A stretch of DNA of 64,000 nucleotides from Brevundimonas nasdae (GTDB lineage: Bacteria > Pseudomonadota > Alphaproteobacteria > Caulobacterales > Caulobacteraceae): contig NZ_JAEPWN010000002.1 in the NCBI RefSeq assembly GCF_016654005.1, positions 1 to 64,000 of the forward strand. The letters run 5' to 3'. Under the pieces are notes generated by a model that was given only the letters and a program-made list of their open reading frames with translations, was not told where the DNA came from and did not search any database. A program made the translations under genes and the position numbers. Within the stretch, counting starts at the first letter, position 1. Each line of letters begins with the position of its first letter. Shown here piece by piece: positions 43,772 to 53,678 of this stretch.

Positions 43772-44701
43772 TCAGGTGAAGAACATTCGCCGGGCCTTGT
43801 CGTCATGCAGGTCGAATTTGGCGATGTGGTTCAGACGGTGGGGCGCGGCGTCGCTGAATAGCGTCCAAGGCAGCTCGTCGATTGAAATCTCTGCGATCAC
43901 CGCGGCGAAGTCCTTGTCATAACAGTCCGCCAGAACCTTCAGGTTGGTCGACGGAAAACTGTTCTTGAAGACGGTGTTGAAATGAGGCTGGAAATAGCGG
44001 ATCAGCGCCGCTTCGTAGAGCGTCGTCCGCTCCGCCTCGTCTGTGCCGAACAGCTTGTCCAGACCGTTCCGAATCCGCTCCTGTCCCTGGGTACGGTCGG
44101 CGGCGCGGGGATTGAAGACAGTGATGGTGCTGTTACCCGGCTGGATCGCCAGCATCAGCAGCGTCAGGCGATAGCCCTCGGGGACACCCTTCAGGGCAAT
44201 CTTCTGGAGTGTCTCGTGCTTGCGAAGGCGGTCCAAGGCATTGCGGGATCCATCCTCACCGAACGCCTGCCCAATGTAGAGGACCTTGAAGTCGACTCCC
44301 GCTGCCTGTCGGATCCGCAGAGCGATCGTCGTGTCATCCGGGAAGCACCGTCGTCCTCCCGCATCTTCACCCCACCAACCTTGGTCGGCATCGCCCTTGA
44401 GCTCGATGCCGGGAGGGATGGGCCACCTCAGGTCATGGATGGCGCCGTTGACGGAGTGACTGGTGACCATGTCGCCGCCTTCCACAACCACGGCCTCGGT
44501 GCGCACGACGGGCGTCAGGCCGACCAAATAGATGTGACAATCCTTGATCTGCGGAAGGAGTGGCTCGAGGGCTTCCGCCTCATAGATTCCTTCCGCAGGC
44601 ATGGTCGCGTAGCTCACGGCGTACATCAACAGTGCGTTTTCGACGTCGAACGCCTGACCGTCGAACGGTGAGGCCGGCCTCGGGCTGGTTGTTTCGCTCA
44701 T
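43772..44701 (-). CDS. GIY-YIG-like protein at island edge
   Basis: Protein of 309 aa with an ATG at 44701 behind an AGGAGG site (8-nt spacing); a longer frame to 44824 lacks such a site. The centre has KVLYIGQAF, DRLRKHETLQKI, then TLYEAALIRYFQPHFN, which follows the GIY-YIG pattern Tyr-Ile-Gly, Arg, His, Glu, Asn. It may cut nucleic acid. No family name is certain. It stands alone, in the same orientation as the AddAB-like operon 330 bp downstream. Confidence 0.5.
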   Translation of the reverse strand: MSETTSPRPASPFDGQAFDVENALLMYAVSYATMPAEGIYEAEALEPLLPQIKDCHIYLVGLTPVVRTEAVVVEGGDMVTSHSVNGAIHDLRWPIPPGIELKGDADQGWWGEDAGGRRCFPDDTTIALRIRQAAGVDFKVLYIGQAFGEDGSRNALDRLRKHETLQKIALKGVPEGYRLTLLMLAIQPGNSTITVFNPRAADRTQGQERIRNGLDKLFGTDEAERTTLYEAALIRYFQPHFNTVFKNSFPSTNLKVLADCYDKDFAAVIAEISIDELPWTLFSDAAPHRLNHIAKFDLHDDKARRMFFT

Positions 44702-45475
44702 CCTAAGAACCTCCTGACAATCGCTCATCTCGGTCTTTGATTTGGGACTTCTGCCCCGGTTGGTCAAAGGGCGAACTTGACGGGATCTCGGGGGCGTTGA
44801 TCCCAGAATTTTCATGAGACCCATGCACGGCGCTCAGACCATCCCGATGTGACGCTTACCCCCGCAAGCAGGCCATCCAAGGTAAGAGGGGCCATGTCCG
44901 AGCGTCTGGCTATGGTAACTTGAACGTCCGCCATTGGTCTCGAGCAGCGAGCGCGACGTGTCCAGTTTGCGGACGCCACCCAATGTCTGCTGATGGCGCT
45001 GATCGTACCTTCGGCATCTTACCTCGCGACAGGGTCCCAACTCTGGTGTGCCAGTCCTCCGGACCGCCAAACAGTCCGCGCTAGACCATCTTTCGCATCG
45101 CCACCCGCTTCGCTAAGCTGTGTATAGCCCGGCTGGCATCCCTCTAATCCGGCCACTCACCAATCCTGCAGCGCGCCACTAGCTGTGCTGCAGGGGCTTG
45201 AGGGATACTGCATGCATGACGACCGACCATCGCCATCGACCGCTCTGGCTAGTCGGCAGGATCCGCGCGCTTTGTTCGCAAACCCCGCGCGATTCCGGTT
45301 CGCGAAGTATTCGCCCACCAAGGGTCGGATTGGCGCATTACGCGTCAATCTCTCCAGCCGTCTTTCTTGGAAGTCACTGCGGGCGGGTCGCAAGCATTCA
45401 GATCAGCGACACCAATCGGACTTTGCGGCTTCTGCTTCATCGGTCAGGTTCAGACTGTCGCTCATGGCGTGGGCG
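44702..45475. other. Junction stretch without a convincing gene
   Basis: About 770 bp between the last accessory gene and the LysE gene. Frames on both strands are short, overlap each other and lack protein-like composition. A short inverted repeat is at 45165-45194. This may be degraded DNA at the island boundary. No tRNA or integrase remnant was recognised. Confidence 0.5.
45165..45194. repeat. 8-bp inverted repeat in junction stretch
   Basis: CCTGCAGC (45165-45172) and GCTGCAGG (45187-45194) pair around a 14-nt loop, and the stem can extend with a G-T wobble. No T-run follows. It could be chance, a weak hairpin, or part of a boundary site. Confidence 0.35.
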
Positions 45476-46108
45476 TCAACTGGGTTTGATCTTCAGCAGG
45501 GCCAGTCCGAAGGCGACGAAGATGCCGCCGGTGATGCGGTTGAAGATGCGGCGCAGTTTGGGAATGGCCAGGTAGCGCGACAACGAGTGGCCGCCGCAGG
45601 CGTAGGCCAGGTACCAGAAGGCTTCGACCAGGGCGAAGGTGATGACCAGAATGGCGAACTGCGGCGCCTTGGGCGCACCGGCATGAACGAACTGCGGCAG
45701 AAAGGCTGCGGCGAAGAGGATCAGTTTGGGGTTGCTGACGCCGATGGTGAAGCCGCCGCGAAACAGGCGCCCGACGGACTGGCGCGGGCTCAGGACGCCC
45801 TCGCCGCCGACATCGACGGGCGCGGCGTCGCTGCGCCACGCCTTGACGCCGAGATAGATCAGATAGGCCACGCCCAGGTAACGCAGCACCTCGAATACGC
45901 CCGGCAGCGCCAGCAACAGCGTGGTCAGACCCGCGGCCGAGGCCGTCAGCACCAGAACCAGCGCCGTCAGGCAACCCGCCATGGCGAAGAAGCTGCGCTT
46001 CAGCCCCATCTCCACGCTGCGCGACAGGATGTGCAGCATGTTCGGCCCCGGCGTGCCGCACAGCAGGAAGACGGCGACCACAAACAGCCACCAGGTTTGG
46101 AAGGTCAC
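45476..46108 (-). CDS. LysE/RhtB-family amino-acid exporter
   Basis: Membrane protein of 210 aa with about six TM segments. The N-terminal LLCGTPGPNMLHILSRSVEMG matches the LysE signature (GPxxxxxxxxxxxxG), and GVSNPKLILFAAAFLPQF matches the conserved NPK region. It exports amino acids or similar small molecules. It lies 66 bp downstream of the NAD(P)H-hydrate dehydratase gene on the same strand and marks the start of ordinary core-type DNA. Confidence 0.9.
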   Translation of the reverse strand: MTFQTWWLFVVAVFLLCGTPGPNMLHILSRSVEMGLKRSFFAMAGCLTALVLVLTASAAGLTTLLLALPGVFEVLRYLGVAYLIYLGVKAWRSDAAPVDVGGEGVLSPRQSVGRLFRGGFTIGVSNPKLILFAAAFLPQFVHAGAPKAPQFAILVITFALVEAFWYLAYACGGHSLSRYLAIPKLRRIFNRITGGIFVAFGLALLKIKPS

Positions 46109-46174
46109 GACGTCGGCCCCGCACGATCAACAGGCTGTCAGAATATCGCCGTCAGACCACGGGTTCCAGTCCGA

Positions 46175-47005
46175 TCATTCGGCGGCGGACCACAGATCGC
46201 GCAGCACCGCAGGCAATATTTCCGAGAGGTCTTCGGCGATCAGACCCGGACCGAAACGGTTGGCCGCGTCGGCGTGCATCCAGACGGCGGCGCAGGCGGC
46301 GTCGAAACTGTCCATGCGCTGGGCCAGAAGTCCGCCGATGACGCCCGCCAGCACGTCGCCGCTGCCTGCCGTCGCCAGCCACGGCGAGCCGTTGATGTTG
46401 ATGCGGGCGCGGCCGTCAGGTGAAGCGATCACAGTCTGGGCGCCCTTGAGCACGACCACGGCCTGGGCGCGTCTGGCGGCGTCCTGAGCGGCCTCGACGC
46501 GGCCCTTGGCCAGATAGCCGGGAAACAGGCGTTCGAACTCGCCCTCATGCGGCGTCAGGATGTCGTCACGGTCCAGAATGGCGAACAGTTCGGCGGCCCG
46601 GCCTTTGAAGATCGTCAGACCATCGGCGTCGATGACCAGGGCTGCGCCGCTTTGGGCCAGCACATGGATGTTGCCGATGGTGGCGTCGTCCAGACCGGCG
46701 GCGGGGCCGATGATCATGGCGTCCATCCCCTCGACCTCTCGCGCCAGGGATTCGGCGCTGGCGAAGGGCGTCAGCATGACCGCCTGTATGGATGGAGCGA
46801 TGACCGAAGCGGCGTCCGGCGGGCAGAAAATCCGCACCAGTCCAGCCCCTGCCCTCAATCCGGCGCGTGCGGCCAGCCGTGCGGCGCCCGTGTGGTTGGC
46901 GCGACCGGACACGACGCCTAATCGGCCCCGCGTATGCTTGTGCGTCTGGGCGTCCGGCCAGGGCAGAAAATTGCGCCATAACGCAGGGTCGTTGGTTTCA
47001 ATCAT
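46175..47005 (-). CDS. nnrD: NAD(P)H-hydrate dehydratase
   Basis: Protein of 276 aa of the ribokinase-like YjeF C-terminal family. It repairs hydrated NAD(P)H using ADP or ATP. Visible are the conserved LTPHEGEFERLF segment (about 135-150), VVLKGAQTVIASPDG, and the ATAGSGDVLAGVIGGLLAQ phosphate-binding motif with the catalytic Asp. Many bacteria fuse this to the NAD(P)HX epimerase; here only the dehydratase part is present. Transcribed away from glnB. Confidence 0.88.
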   Translation of the reverse strand: MIETNDPALWRNFLPWPDAQTHKHTRGRLGVVSGRANHTGAARLAARAGLRAGAGLVRIFCPPDAASVIAPSIQAVMLTPFASAESLAREVEGMDAMIIGPAAGLDDATIGNIHVLAQSGAALVIDADGLTIFKGRAAELFAILDRDDILTPHEGEFERLFPGYLAKGRVEAAQDAARRAQAVVVLKGAQTVIASPDGRARININGSPWLATAGSGDVLAGVIGGLLAQRMDSFDAACAAVWMHADAANRFGPGLIAEDLSEILPAVLRDLWSAAE

Positions 47006-47026
47006 CCGGGCTCCGATTATCCGTGA

Positions 47027-47458
<432 letters not shown>

Positions 47459-47542
47459 AACTGAACGACCCTCCCCGGCCCTCGGCCTTCGGGTCGGTGA
47501 CCGGTTTCCTCCCCAACGACCAAAAAAATAGGACTTCCGAGA

Positions 47543-48952
47543 ATGAGCGCCGCCGCCAAGATCCTCAAAGAGATCGAGGAAAAGGACGTCAAATACGTCG
47601 ACGTTCGCTTCACCGACACCCAAGGCCGCCTGCAGCACGTCACCTTCGACATTGATCTGGTCGACGAGGACTTCCTGAACGAAGGCACCATGTTCGACGG
47701 TTCGTCGATCGCGGGCTGGAAGGCCATCAACGAGTCCGACATGCTGCTGAAGCCGGACCTGACCACGGCCTACATCGACCCGTTCTACCAGCAGACGACG
47801 ATGTTCCTGTTCTGCGACGTGCTGAACCCGGACACCAACGAGCCGTACAACCGCGACAGCCGTTCGATGGCCAAGAAGGCCCTGGCCTATGTGCAATCGT
47901 CGGGCGTGGGCGACATCGTCTATTTCGGCCCGGAAGCCGAGTTCTTCGTGTTCGACGACGTGCGCTGGTCGACCCAGGCGCACAACACCTCGTACTCGTA
48001 TGATTCGACCGAGTTGCCGGCCAACACCAACGCCGAATACACCGAAGGCAACATGGGCCACCGCCCGCAGACCAAGGGCGGCTATTTCCCCGTCAATCCG
48101 GTCGACAGCGGCCAGGACCTGCGCGGCGAAATGCTGGGCGTGATGCGCGACATGGGCCTGCAGCCCGAGAAGCACCACCACGAAGTGGCACCGGCCCAGC
48201 ATGAACTGGGTCTGAAGTTCTCGGACCTGCTGACCATGGCCGATCGCCTGCAGCTCTATAAGTATGTCATCCACAATGTGGCGGCGGCCTACGGCAAGTC
48301 GGCGACATTCATGGCCAAGCCCATGTTCGGCGACAACGGCTCGGGCATGCACGTGCACATGTCGATCTGGAAGGACGGCAAGCCCCGGTTCGCGGGCGAC
48401 AAGTATGCCGGCCTGTCGCAGGAGTGTCTGTGGTACATCGGCGGCATCATCAAGCACGCCAAGGCCATCAACGCCTTCTCGAACTCGACCACCAACAGCT
48501 ACAAGCGCCTGGTGCCCGGCTATGAAGCTCCGGTGAAGTTGGCCTATTCGGCCCGCAACCGCTCAGCCTCGATCCGCATCCCGCACGTCTCGTCGCCCAA
48601 GGCCAAGCGTCTGGAAGCCCGCTTCCCTGACCCGATGGGCAACCCCTATCTGACCTTCGTGGCCCTGCTGATGGCCGGTCTGGACGGCATCGAGAATCGC
48701 ATCGATCCGGGCGCACCCGCCGACAAGAACCTCTACGACCTGCCGCCAGAAGAGCGCGGCTCGATCCCCGAGGTCTGTGGCTCGCTGAAGGAAGCACTTG
48801 AAAACCTGGACGCCGACCGCGCCTTCCTCAAGAAGGGCGGCGTGATGGATGACGACTTCATCGACGCCTATATCGAGCTGAAGCAACACGAAGTCGCCCG
48901 TCTGCAACTGCACCCGCACCCGGTCGAATTCGACATGTACTACAGCTGCTGA
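47543..48952 (+). CDS. glnA: Type I glutamine synthetase
   Basis: Enzyme of 469 aa that makes glutamine from glutamate, ammonia and ATP. Recognisable are [10 protein letters not shown] (near 50-60), [10 protein letters not shown], the [13 protein letters not shown] active site, [10 protein letters not shown], and the adenylylation Tyr in NLYDLPPEE (about 397). Length and motifs are typical of GSI-beta, regulated by GlnE and P-II. It lies in one unit with glnB and is followed by a strong terminator at 48978-49012. Confidence 0.97.
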   Translation: MSAAAKILKEIEEKDVKYVDVRFTDTQGRLQHVTFDIDLVDEDFLNEGTMFDGSSIAGWKAINESDMLLKPDLTTAYIDPFYQQTTMFLFCDVLNPDTNEPYNRDSRSMAKKALAYVQSSGVGDIVYFGPEAEFFVFDDVRWSTQAHNTSYSYDSTELPANTNAEYTEGNMGHRPQTKGGYFPVNPVDSGQDLRGEMLGVMRDMGLQPEKHHHEVAPAQHELGLKFSDLLTMADRLQLYKYVIHNVAAAYGKSATFMAKPMFGDNGSGMHVHMSIWKDGKPRFAGDKYAGLSQECLWYIGGIIKHAKAINAFSNSTTNSYKRLVPGYEAPVKLAYSARNRSASIRIPHVSSPKAKRLEARFPDPMGNPYLTFVALLMAGLDGIENRIDPGAPADKNLYDLPPEERGSIPEVCGSLKEALENLDADRAFLKKGGVMDDDFIDAYIELKQHEVARLQLHPHPVEFDMYYSC

Positions 48953-48977
48953 TCGTCAGATCTGGCTAAAGAGCAGA

Positions 48978-49012
48978 GGCGCTGACGGGAAACCGTCAGC
49001 GCCTTTTCTTTG
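48978..49012 (+). terminator. Rho-independent terminator after glnA
   Basis: GGCGCTGACGG (48978-48988) pairs with CCGTCAGCGCC (48993-49003) around a 4-nt loop, followed by TTTTCTTT. It is a classical intrinsic terminator 25 bp after the glnA stop. Confidence 0.92.
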
Positions 49013-49020
49013 AGCCCGTT

Positions 49021-49419
49021 CTACTGGCCCGGACGAATGGTCAGGGTGGGTTTGTCGCCGTAGGAATCTGTGATGGTCCAGCTTTGGCCGATGGTGTGAC
49101 CGTCCGTGGAGTTGGCTTCGCACCGAACATTCCGTCCAGGCGGCTCGTCCAGCGGGGCCTTTACGATCCAGCAGACATAGCGACTGTCTGCCACGTAGTC
49201 GCCGTGGCCCTGGACCCCGCCCGGAAAGACGGCGGTAAAGGTCCCGTCGGGCTTGAAGGCAAAGGTCACTGTCGGCCCGCCATCCGGATAGACCGCGGTC
49301 AGGGTGTTGCCGATTGCGAGTTGAACCAGTGTGGGGCCGCTTGACGGCGTCGTCTGCGCAATGGCGGTGGCTGGAAGCGCGAGCGCCAGACCACCCCCAA
49401 TGATGGCGAAGATATTCAT
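49021..49419 (-). CDS. Secreted hypothetical protein
   Basis: Protein of 132 aa with a signal peptide (about 1-21, ending in TAIAQT). The mature part is beta-rich with two Cys (YVCWIV and NVRCEA) that may form a disulfide. It looks like a small periplasmic beta-sandwich protein. No named family is certain. It converges on the glnA terminator. Confidence 0.7.
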   Translation of the reverse strand: MNIFAIIGGGLALALPATAIAQTTPSSGPTLVQLAIGNTLTAVYPDGGPTVTFAFKPDGTFTAVFPGGVQGHGDYVADSRYVCWIVKAPLDEPPGRNVRCEANSTDGHTIGQSWTITDSYGDKPTLTIRPGQ

Positions 49420-49517
49420 GTCATCGCTCCAGTGCGAACATCGTTGTTCGAGCTGGGGAAGGTCTCATGCGATCAGGCGGGCGGATATCACCTACATTGG
49501 GTATGGCGCCAACGCGC

Positions 49518-50405
49518 TCAGGCGAGTTCCGCTTCCAGATCGTCCGCCTTCTTGCGGCGCAGTTCGATCAAACGGACGCACCAGATGGAGACCTCGTAGA
49601 GCAGCACCATCGGCACGGCGAGCATCAGTTGGCTGATGGGATCCGGCGGGGTGACTACGGCGGCGACCACGACCACGGCGACGATGGCGTAGCGACGGCC
49701 CGTGGCCATCAGCTTGGAATTGATCAGCCCGGCCATGCCCAGCAGGGTCATGACGACCGGCAGCTGGAAACACAGGCCGAAGGCCAGCAGCAGCGCCGTG
49801 ACCAAGTTCAGATAGTCCGACACCTTGGGCAGCAGATTGGCCTGCACCCCATCGCCGATGATCTGCTGGCTCAGCGAGAACCACATCACGAACGGCAGCA
49901 TGACGAAATAGACCAGGGCCGCGCCCAGCAGGAACAGCAGGGGCGCAGCGACCAGGAACGGCAGGAAGGCGCCGCGCTCATTGCGGTACAGACCCGGCGC
50001 GACGAAGCGATAGAGCTGCCAGGCCAGGACCGGGAAGGCCACGAAGACAGCGCCGAAACCGGCCAGCTTCATCTTGGTGAACAGTATCTCCAGCGGTGCC
50101 GTGTAGATCAGATTGACCGTATGGCCATCGACATGCGGCAGGGGCTTCAGCCCCGCAGTGCCCAGGATCAGGTCCAGCGGCGAGACATGGCCGTGCGGCC
50201 CGACGGACGAATAGAAGGCCTGAGCCGCGGCGAACGGCTTGACCAGGAACAGATAGATCGGTTCGGAAAAGGCGAAACAGCCGATGAAGCCGACCGCAAA
50301 GGCGATCACGCAGATCAGCAGCCGCTTACGCAGCTCGATCAGGTGGTCCATCAAGGGCGCACGCGACGCCTCGATCTCGGCCTCGTCACGGTCTGGGGTG
50401 GTCAA
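49518..50405 (-). CDS. tatC: Tat translocase subunit TatC
   Basis: Protein of 295 aa with six TM helices. It has the N-terminal MDHLIELRKRLLI motif (receptor site for twin-arginine signals), FVAFPVLAWQLYRFVAPGLYRNE, and a conserved FGLCFQLPVV segment. With TatA and TatB it exports folded proteins. Overlaps tatB by 4 bp; order tatA-tatB-tatC on the minus strand. Confidence 0.95.
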   Translation of the reverse strand: MTTPDRDEAEIEASRAPLMDHLIELRKRLLICVIAFAVGFIGCFAFSEPIYLFLVKPFAAAQAFYSSVGPHGHVSPLDLILGTAGLKPLPHVDGHTVNLIYTAPLEILFTKMKLAGFGAVFVAFPVLAWQLYRFVAPGLYRNERGAFLPFLVAAPLLFLLGAALVYFVMLPFVMWFSLSQQIIGDGVQANLLPKVSDYLNLVTALLLAFGLCFQLPVVMTLLGMAGLINSKLMATGRRYAIVAVVVVAAVVTPPDPISQLMLAVPMVLLYEVSIWCVRLIELRRKKADDLEAELA

Positions 50406-50947
50406 AGGTCGACGGCCTTCTTGCGGACTGTCTTGGGCTTGGCGGCCGCAGTCTTGGAAGCAGTTTTGGGTTTGGCGTTAGCGGCGGTCGCCGTTTTTGG
50501 CTTGGCAACGGTCTTGGGCGCGGCCTTCTTGGGCGCAGCCTTGGCCTTAGGCGCAGTGACGACGGTTTCTTGCACCGGCGTCTTGTCCGGCCACTCATCC
50601 GGCGCAGGCTGCATGGCAGGAAGCTCCGGCTCTGGCGACGGCAAGGACGGTGTCACCAGTCCTGCGTTGATTTCCTTGAAAGCGGCTTCCGCCTCGGCCC
50701 CGAGGGGATACATCCCCTGCCCGCTGCGCAGCGCTTCGACTTCCTTGCGCAGGTCGTCCAGTTCGGACTGGCGCGCCATTTCGTCGAAACTGGTGCGGAA
50801 CTCGTTGGCCATGGCGCGCGCTTTCGCAACCATCTGACCAACGCGACGCATCAGAATAGGCAAATCCTTGGGCCCCACCACAAGCAGGGCCACAATGCCG
50901 ATCACCACTAATTCGAAACCCCCCACTCCGGGGGCGAGCCCGCCCAT
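50402..50947 (-). CDS. tatB: Tat translocase subunit TatB
   Basis: Protein of 181 aa with an N-terminal TM (GGFELVVIGIVALLVVGPKDLP), the Glu/Pro hinge, an amphipathic helix and a long Lys/Ala/Pro-rich tail. It forms the substrate receptor with TatC. The extended Lys-Ala tail is longer than usual and of low complexity. It follows tatA by 23 bp. Confidence 0.93.
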   Translation of the reverse strand: MGGLAPGVGGFELVVIGIVALLVVGPKDLPILMRRVGQMVAKARAMANEFRTSFDEMARQSELDDLRKEVEALRSGQGMYPLGAEAEAAFKEINAGLVTPSLPSPEPELPAMQPAPDEWPDKTPVQETVVTAPKAKAAPKKAAPKTVAKPKTATAANAKPKTASKTAAAKPKTVRKKAVDL

Positions 50948-50970
50948 GCGTCAGCCCTTACAGACGACGA

Positions 50971-51189
50971 CTAGCGCTTCAGCTCTTCCTTTTCCGCCTC
51001 GGTGCGCGGCAACGAGCTGACCCCCTCGCTGGGGCCGTCCTTCTTGTCTTCGTCTTTCAGGCCGTCCTTGAAGGCGCGGATGCCCTTGGCGGCGTCGCCC
51101 ATGATGCCGGAAAGCTTGCCGCGGCCGCCGAACAGCAGCGCGACAACGACGATGACGATGGCCCAATGCCAGATGCTCATGGAGCCCAT
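50971..51189 (-). CDS. tatA: Tat translocase subunit TatA
   Basis: Protein of 72 aa with the start at 51189 (MGSMSIWHW). One TM helix ([18 protein letters not shown]), the FGGRG hinge, then an amphipathic helix ([14 protein letters not shown]) and a charged tail. It oligomerises to form the translocation pore. A longer frame to 51228 is less likely. First gene of the tat operon, divergent from rnhA. Confidence 0.94.
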   Translation of the reverse strand: MGSMSIWHWAIVIVVVALLFGGRGKLSGIMGDAAKGIRAFKDGLKDEDKKDGPSEGVSSLPRTEAEKEELKR

Positions 51190-51300
51190 GGCGTAATCTC
51201 CTCGCGTGGAACCGATGATCGATCCCATCCACTATTCTTCGACGTGCATATAGGCGCAGTGATGGCCCCGCGCCAAGGGACGCTGTAGGTCTGCGCGACC

Positions 51301-51753
51301 ATGAGTCCCTCCGATCACGTAATCATCCACACCGACGGCGCCTGCAAGGGCAATCCTGGCCCTGGCGGCTGGGGCGCCGTGCTTCAGGCCGGCGGCGGTC
51401 ACGAGAAGGAATTGTGGGGCGGCGAGGCCAATACGACCAACAACCGCATGGAGTTGATGGCCGCGATCATGGCGCTGGAAGCGCTGAAACGGCCCTGCAA
51501 AGTCGAGCTCCACACCGACAGCAAATATGTGATGCAGGGAATCACTGAGTGGATGCGCGGCTGGAAGGCGCGCGGCTGGCTGACCGCCGACAAGAAGCCG
51601 GTCAAGAACGCCGATCTGTGGCAGCGGCTTGACGCCGCCCGCCTGCGCCACGACGTCAAATGGCGCTGGGTGAAGGGTCACGCGGGGCACGAACTGAACG
51701 AGCGGGCCGACCAGTTGGCGAATCGGGGCGTCGCCGAGTTGAAGCGGCGCTAG
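51301..51753 (+). CDS. rnhA: Ribonuclease HI
   Basis: Enzyme of 150 aa that degrades RNA in RNA-DNA hybrids. The acidic catalytic residues are in [19 protein letters not shown] and [11 protein letters not shown], with the last in [17 protein letters not shown] carries the conserved His. Its stop overlaps the convergent MFS gene stop by 4 bp. Confidence 0.95.
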   Translation: MSPSDHVIIHTDGACKGNPGPGGWGAVLQAGGGHEKELWGGEANTTNNRMELMAAIMALEALKRPCKVELHTDSKYVMQGITEWMRGWKARGWLTADKKPVKNADLWQRLDAARLRHDVKWRWVKGHAGHELNERADQLANRGVAELKRR

Positions 51754-53162
51754 ACGGCTTCGATTTCTTTCTCCGGCTCGGCCTTGCGGCGTCGCACGCG
51801 CGATCCGCTCATGACGGCGCCGAACAGGGCGGCGACGGCCGCGATCTGGAAGCCGTGACGAACGCCCGCGACGGGCGCGGATGACAGCAGGAAGGCGACG
51901 ACCACCGCGCCCATCGACTGGCCCAGGACGCGGGCTGTGCCCAGACTGCCGCCCGCCGCCCCTGCCCGCTCACGCGGGGCTTCGGACAACATGGCGCGGT
52001 TGTTGGGCGACTGGAAGAAGCCGAAGCCCGCACCACAGACGGCCATGCGCCAGATGATGTCGAACTTGGTCGCATCGGCGTCGAGGAAGCTGAGCGCCAT
52101 CAGACCGCAGGCGAAGACGGTCAAACCGATCGCCCCCAGGACTCCCGCCGAATAACGATCCGAAAGCCATCCGGCCAAGGGGGCGGCGAACATGGTGGCT
52201 AGCGGCCAGGGCGTCATCAACAAGCCCGTCTCCACCGCGCTGAGATGCAGCGAGCCTTGCAGGAAAAAGGGCAAGGCCACGAAGGCCATCATCTGGGCGG
52301 TGAAGGAGATGATCGAGGTTCCGACTGACAGGGCGAACATCGGCCGGGCCAGCAGGTCCAGGGGGATCAAGGGCGCGGCGCGCGGCTTCTCGTGTCGGAA
52401 CAGCAGCACGGCGGCGGCCAGCCCCGCGCCGGTCATGCCGAAGCCCAATATGGCGGCCTCGCCGTGCGCCAGTGACTGCAGGCCGGTGATCAACAGTCCG
52501 AAGGCGGCAGCGCTGAGTGCGGCGCCGGTCCAGTTCAGCTTGCGCTTCTGCAGCGGATTATGCGGCAGGGTGAAACCGGCCATCGACACGGCCAGCAGGC
52601 CGATGGGGATGTTCAGGGCGAACAGCCAGCGCCACTCGCCTACCGCCAGGATCGCGCTGGCTATGGTCGGCCCGGCGGCGGCGGCGATGGAGACGATCAC
52701 CGCATTGATGCCGACCGCGCGTCCCAGGAATTTCTGCGGATAGGTGAAGCGCACCAGCGCGCCGTTCACGCTCATGATCCCCGCAGCGCCGAAGCCCTGC
52801 AGCACCCGCGCCAGGCTCAAGGTGACGATGGAATCAGACAGGGTGCAGGCGATGGAGGCCAGGGTGAAAACCGCGAGCCCCGCCTGCGACACCCGGCGAT
52901 AGCCGACGATCTCGCCCAGCGAGGCCAGGGGCAGCAGCGAGACGACAATGGCGATTTGGTAGGCGTTGACGATCCAGATCGACGCCGCCTCGGACGCCTG
53001 AAGATCGTGGGCGATGGACGGAAGCGCCACATTGGCGATGGCCCCGTCCAGCACGGCCAGGGTGATGCCAAGGCCGATGGAGACAATGGCCCAATATCGC
53101 CGAGGGACCGGCAAGCCATCCTGAAAGGCGGGCGTTGGTGCGGTCGGGGCGTCTGACATCAA
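51750..53162 (-). CDS. MFS multidrug transporter, 14-TM (DHA2) type
   Basis: Membrane protein of 470 aa. It has the family motifs [17 protein letters not shown] (motif D-like, near 40-55), GEIVGYRR (motif A) and [21 protein letters not shown] (motif B/C), consistent with a proton-drug antiporter. Substrates cannot be derived. It is downstream of nfeD on the same strand but separated by 42 bp, so operon membership is possible. Confidence 0.88.
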   Translation of the reverse strand: MMSDAPTAPTPAFQDGLPVPRRYWAIVSIGLGITLAVLDGAIANVALPSIAHDLQASEAASIWIVNAYQIAIVVSLLPLASLGEIVGYRRVSQAGLAVFTLASIACTLSDSIVTLSLARVLQGFGAAGIMSVNGALVRFTYPQKFLGRAVGINAVIVSIAAAAGPTIASAILAVGEWRWLFALNIPIGLLAVSMAGFTLPHNPLQKRKLNWTGAALSAAAFGLLITGLQSLAHGEAAILGFGMTGAGLAAAVLLFRHEKPRAAPLIPLDLLARPMFALSVGTSIISFTAQMMAFVALPFFLQGSLHLSAVETGLLMTPWPLATMFAAPLAGWLSDRYSAGVLGAIGLTVFACGLMALSFLDADATKFDIIWRMAVCGAGFGFFQSPNNRAMLSEAPRERAGAAGGSLGTARVLGQSMGAVVVAFLLSSAPVAGVRHGFQIAAVAALFGAVMSGSRVRRRKAEPEKEIEAV

Positions 53163-53204
53163 CGCCGAACGCCCATTTACCGCGAAGGTTGCCGCGAATG
53201 CCGC

Positions 53205-53663
53205 CTAGTGCGAGGCGGTGACCTTCAGCAGCGAACCGCTGACGCCGTGGACCAGAACATCGGCGCCGGTTTCAGGTCCTTCTCCCTCGATCTCCGCAGG
53301 CCACTCGGCACCCGAGATGAAGACCCGGCCGCGGCCGTCGACGAAGGGCTGGACGACCCGGGCGTGCTGGCCGATCAGGCGGCTGTCACGGTCGTTGATG
53401 TCCGGGCCGCTGGGGTTGGCCTTGGACACCAGACGACGCGACAGGACAGTGGCGATCACGGTCAGCAATGCGAAGACTGCGACCTCGCCGGGCAGTCCCA
53501 GGTGAAGCCCGACCGCCGTCAGCACCGCCACGACGCCTGCCGCAACGGCGGGCCACAGCAGCCATTCCGTCGAGGCCATCGATTCGATGGCCAGCAACAG
53601 AACGCCGATAGCCAGCCAGATCCAGAAAGGCTGGGCGGCGTACAGATTGAGGACGGCGGTCAT
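53205..53663 (-). CDS. NfeD-family membrane protein
   Basis: Short NfeD protein of 152 aa with two or three N-terminal TM segments (FWIWLAIGVLLLAIES, LLWPAVAAGVVAVLTAVG) and a C-terminal OB-fold-like domain (IGQHARVVQPFVDGRGRV). It works with SPFH/stomatin proteins in membrane quality control. It lies 15 bp downstream of the SPFH gene, the usual pairing. Confidence 0.9.
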   Translation of the reverse strand: MTAVLNLYAAQPFWIWLAIGVLLLAIESMASTEWLLWPAVAAGVVAVLTAVGLHLGLPGEVAVFALLTVIATVLSRRLVSKANPSGPDINDRDSRLIGQHARVVQPFVDGRGRVFISGAEWPAEIEGEGPETGADVLVHGVSGSLLKVTASH

Positions 53664-53678
53664 GGCTCAGAGGTCCTG

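Noticed and set aside
44834..45070. A 78-aa frame in the junction stretch
   Set aside because: Composition rich in Arg, Gly, Ser and His without domain sense, no ribosome site.
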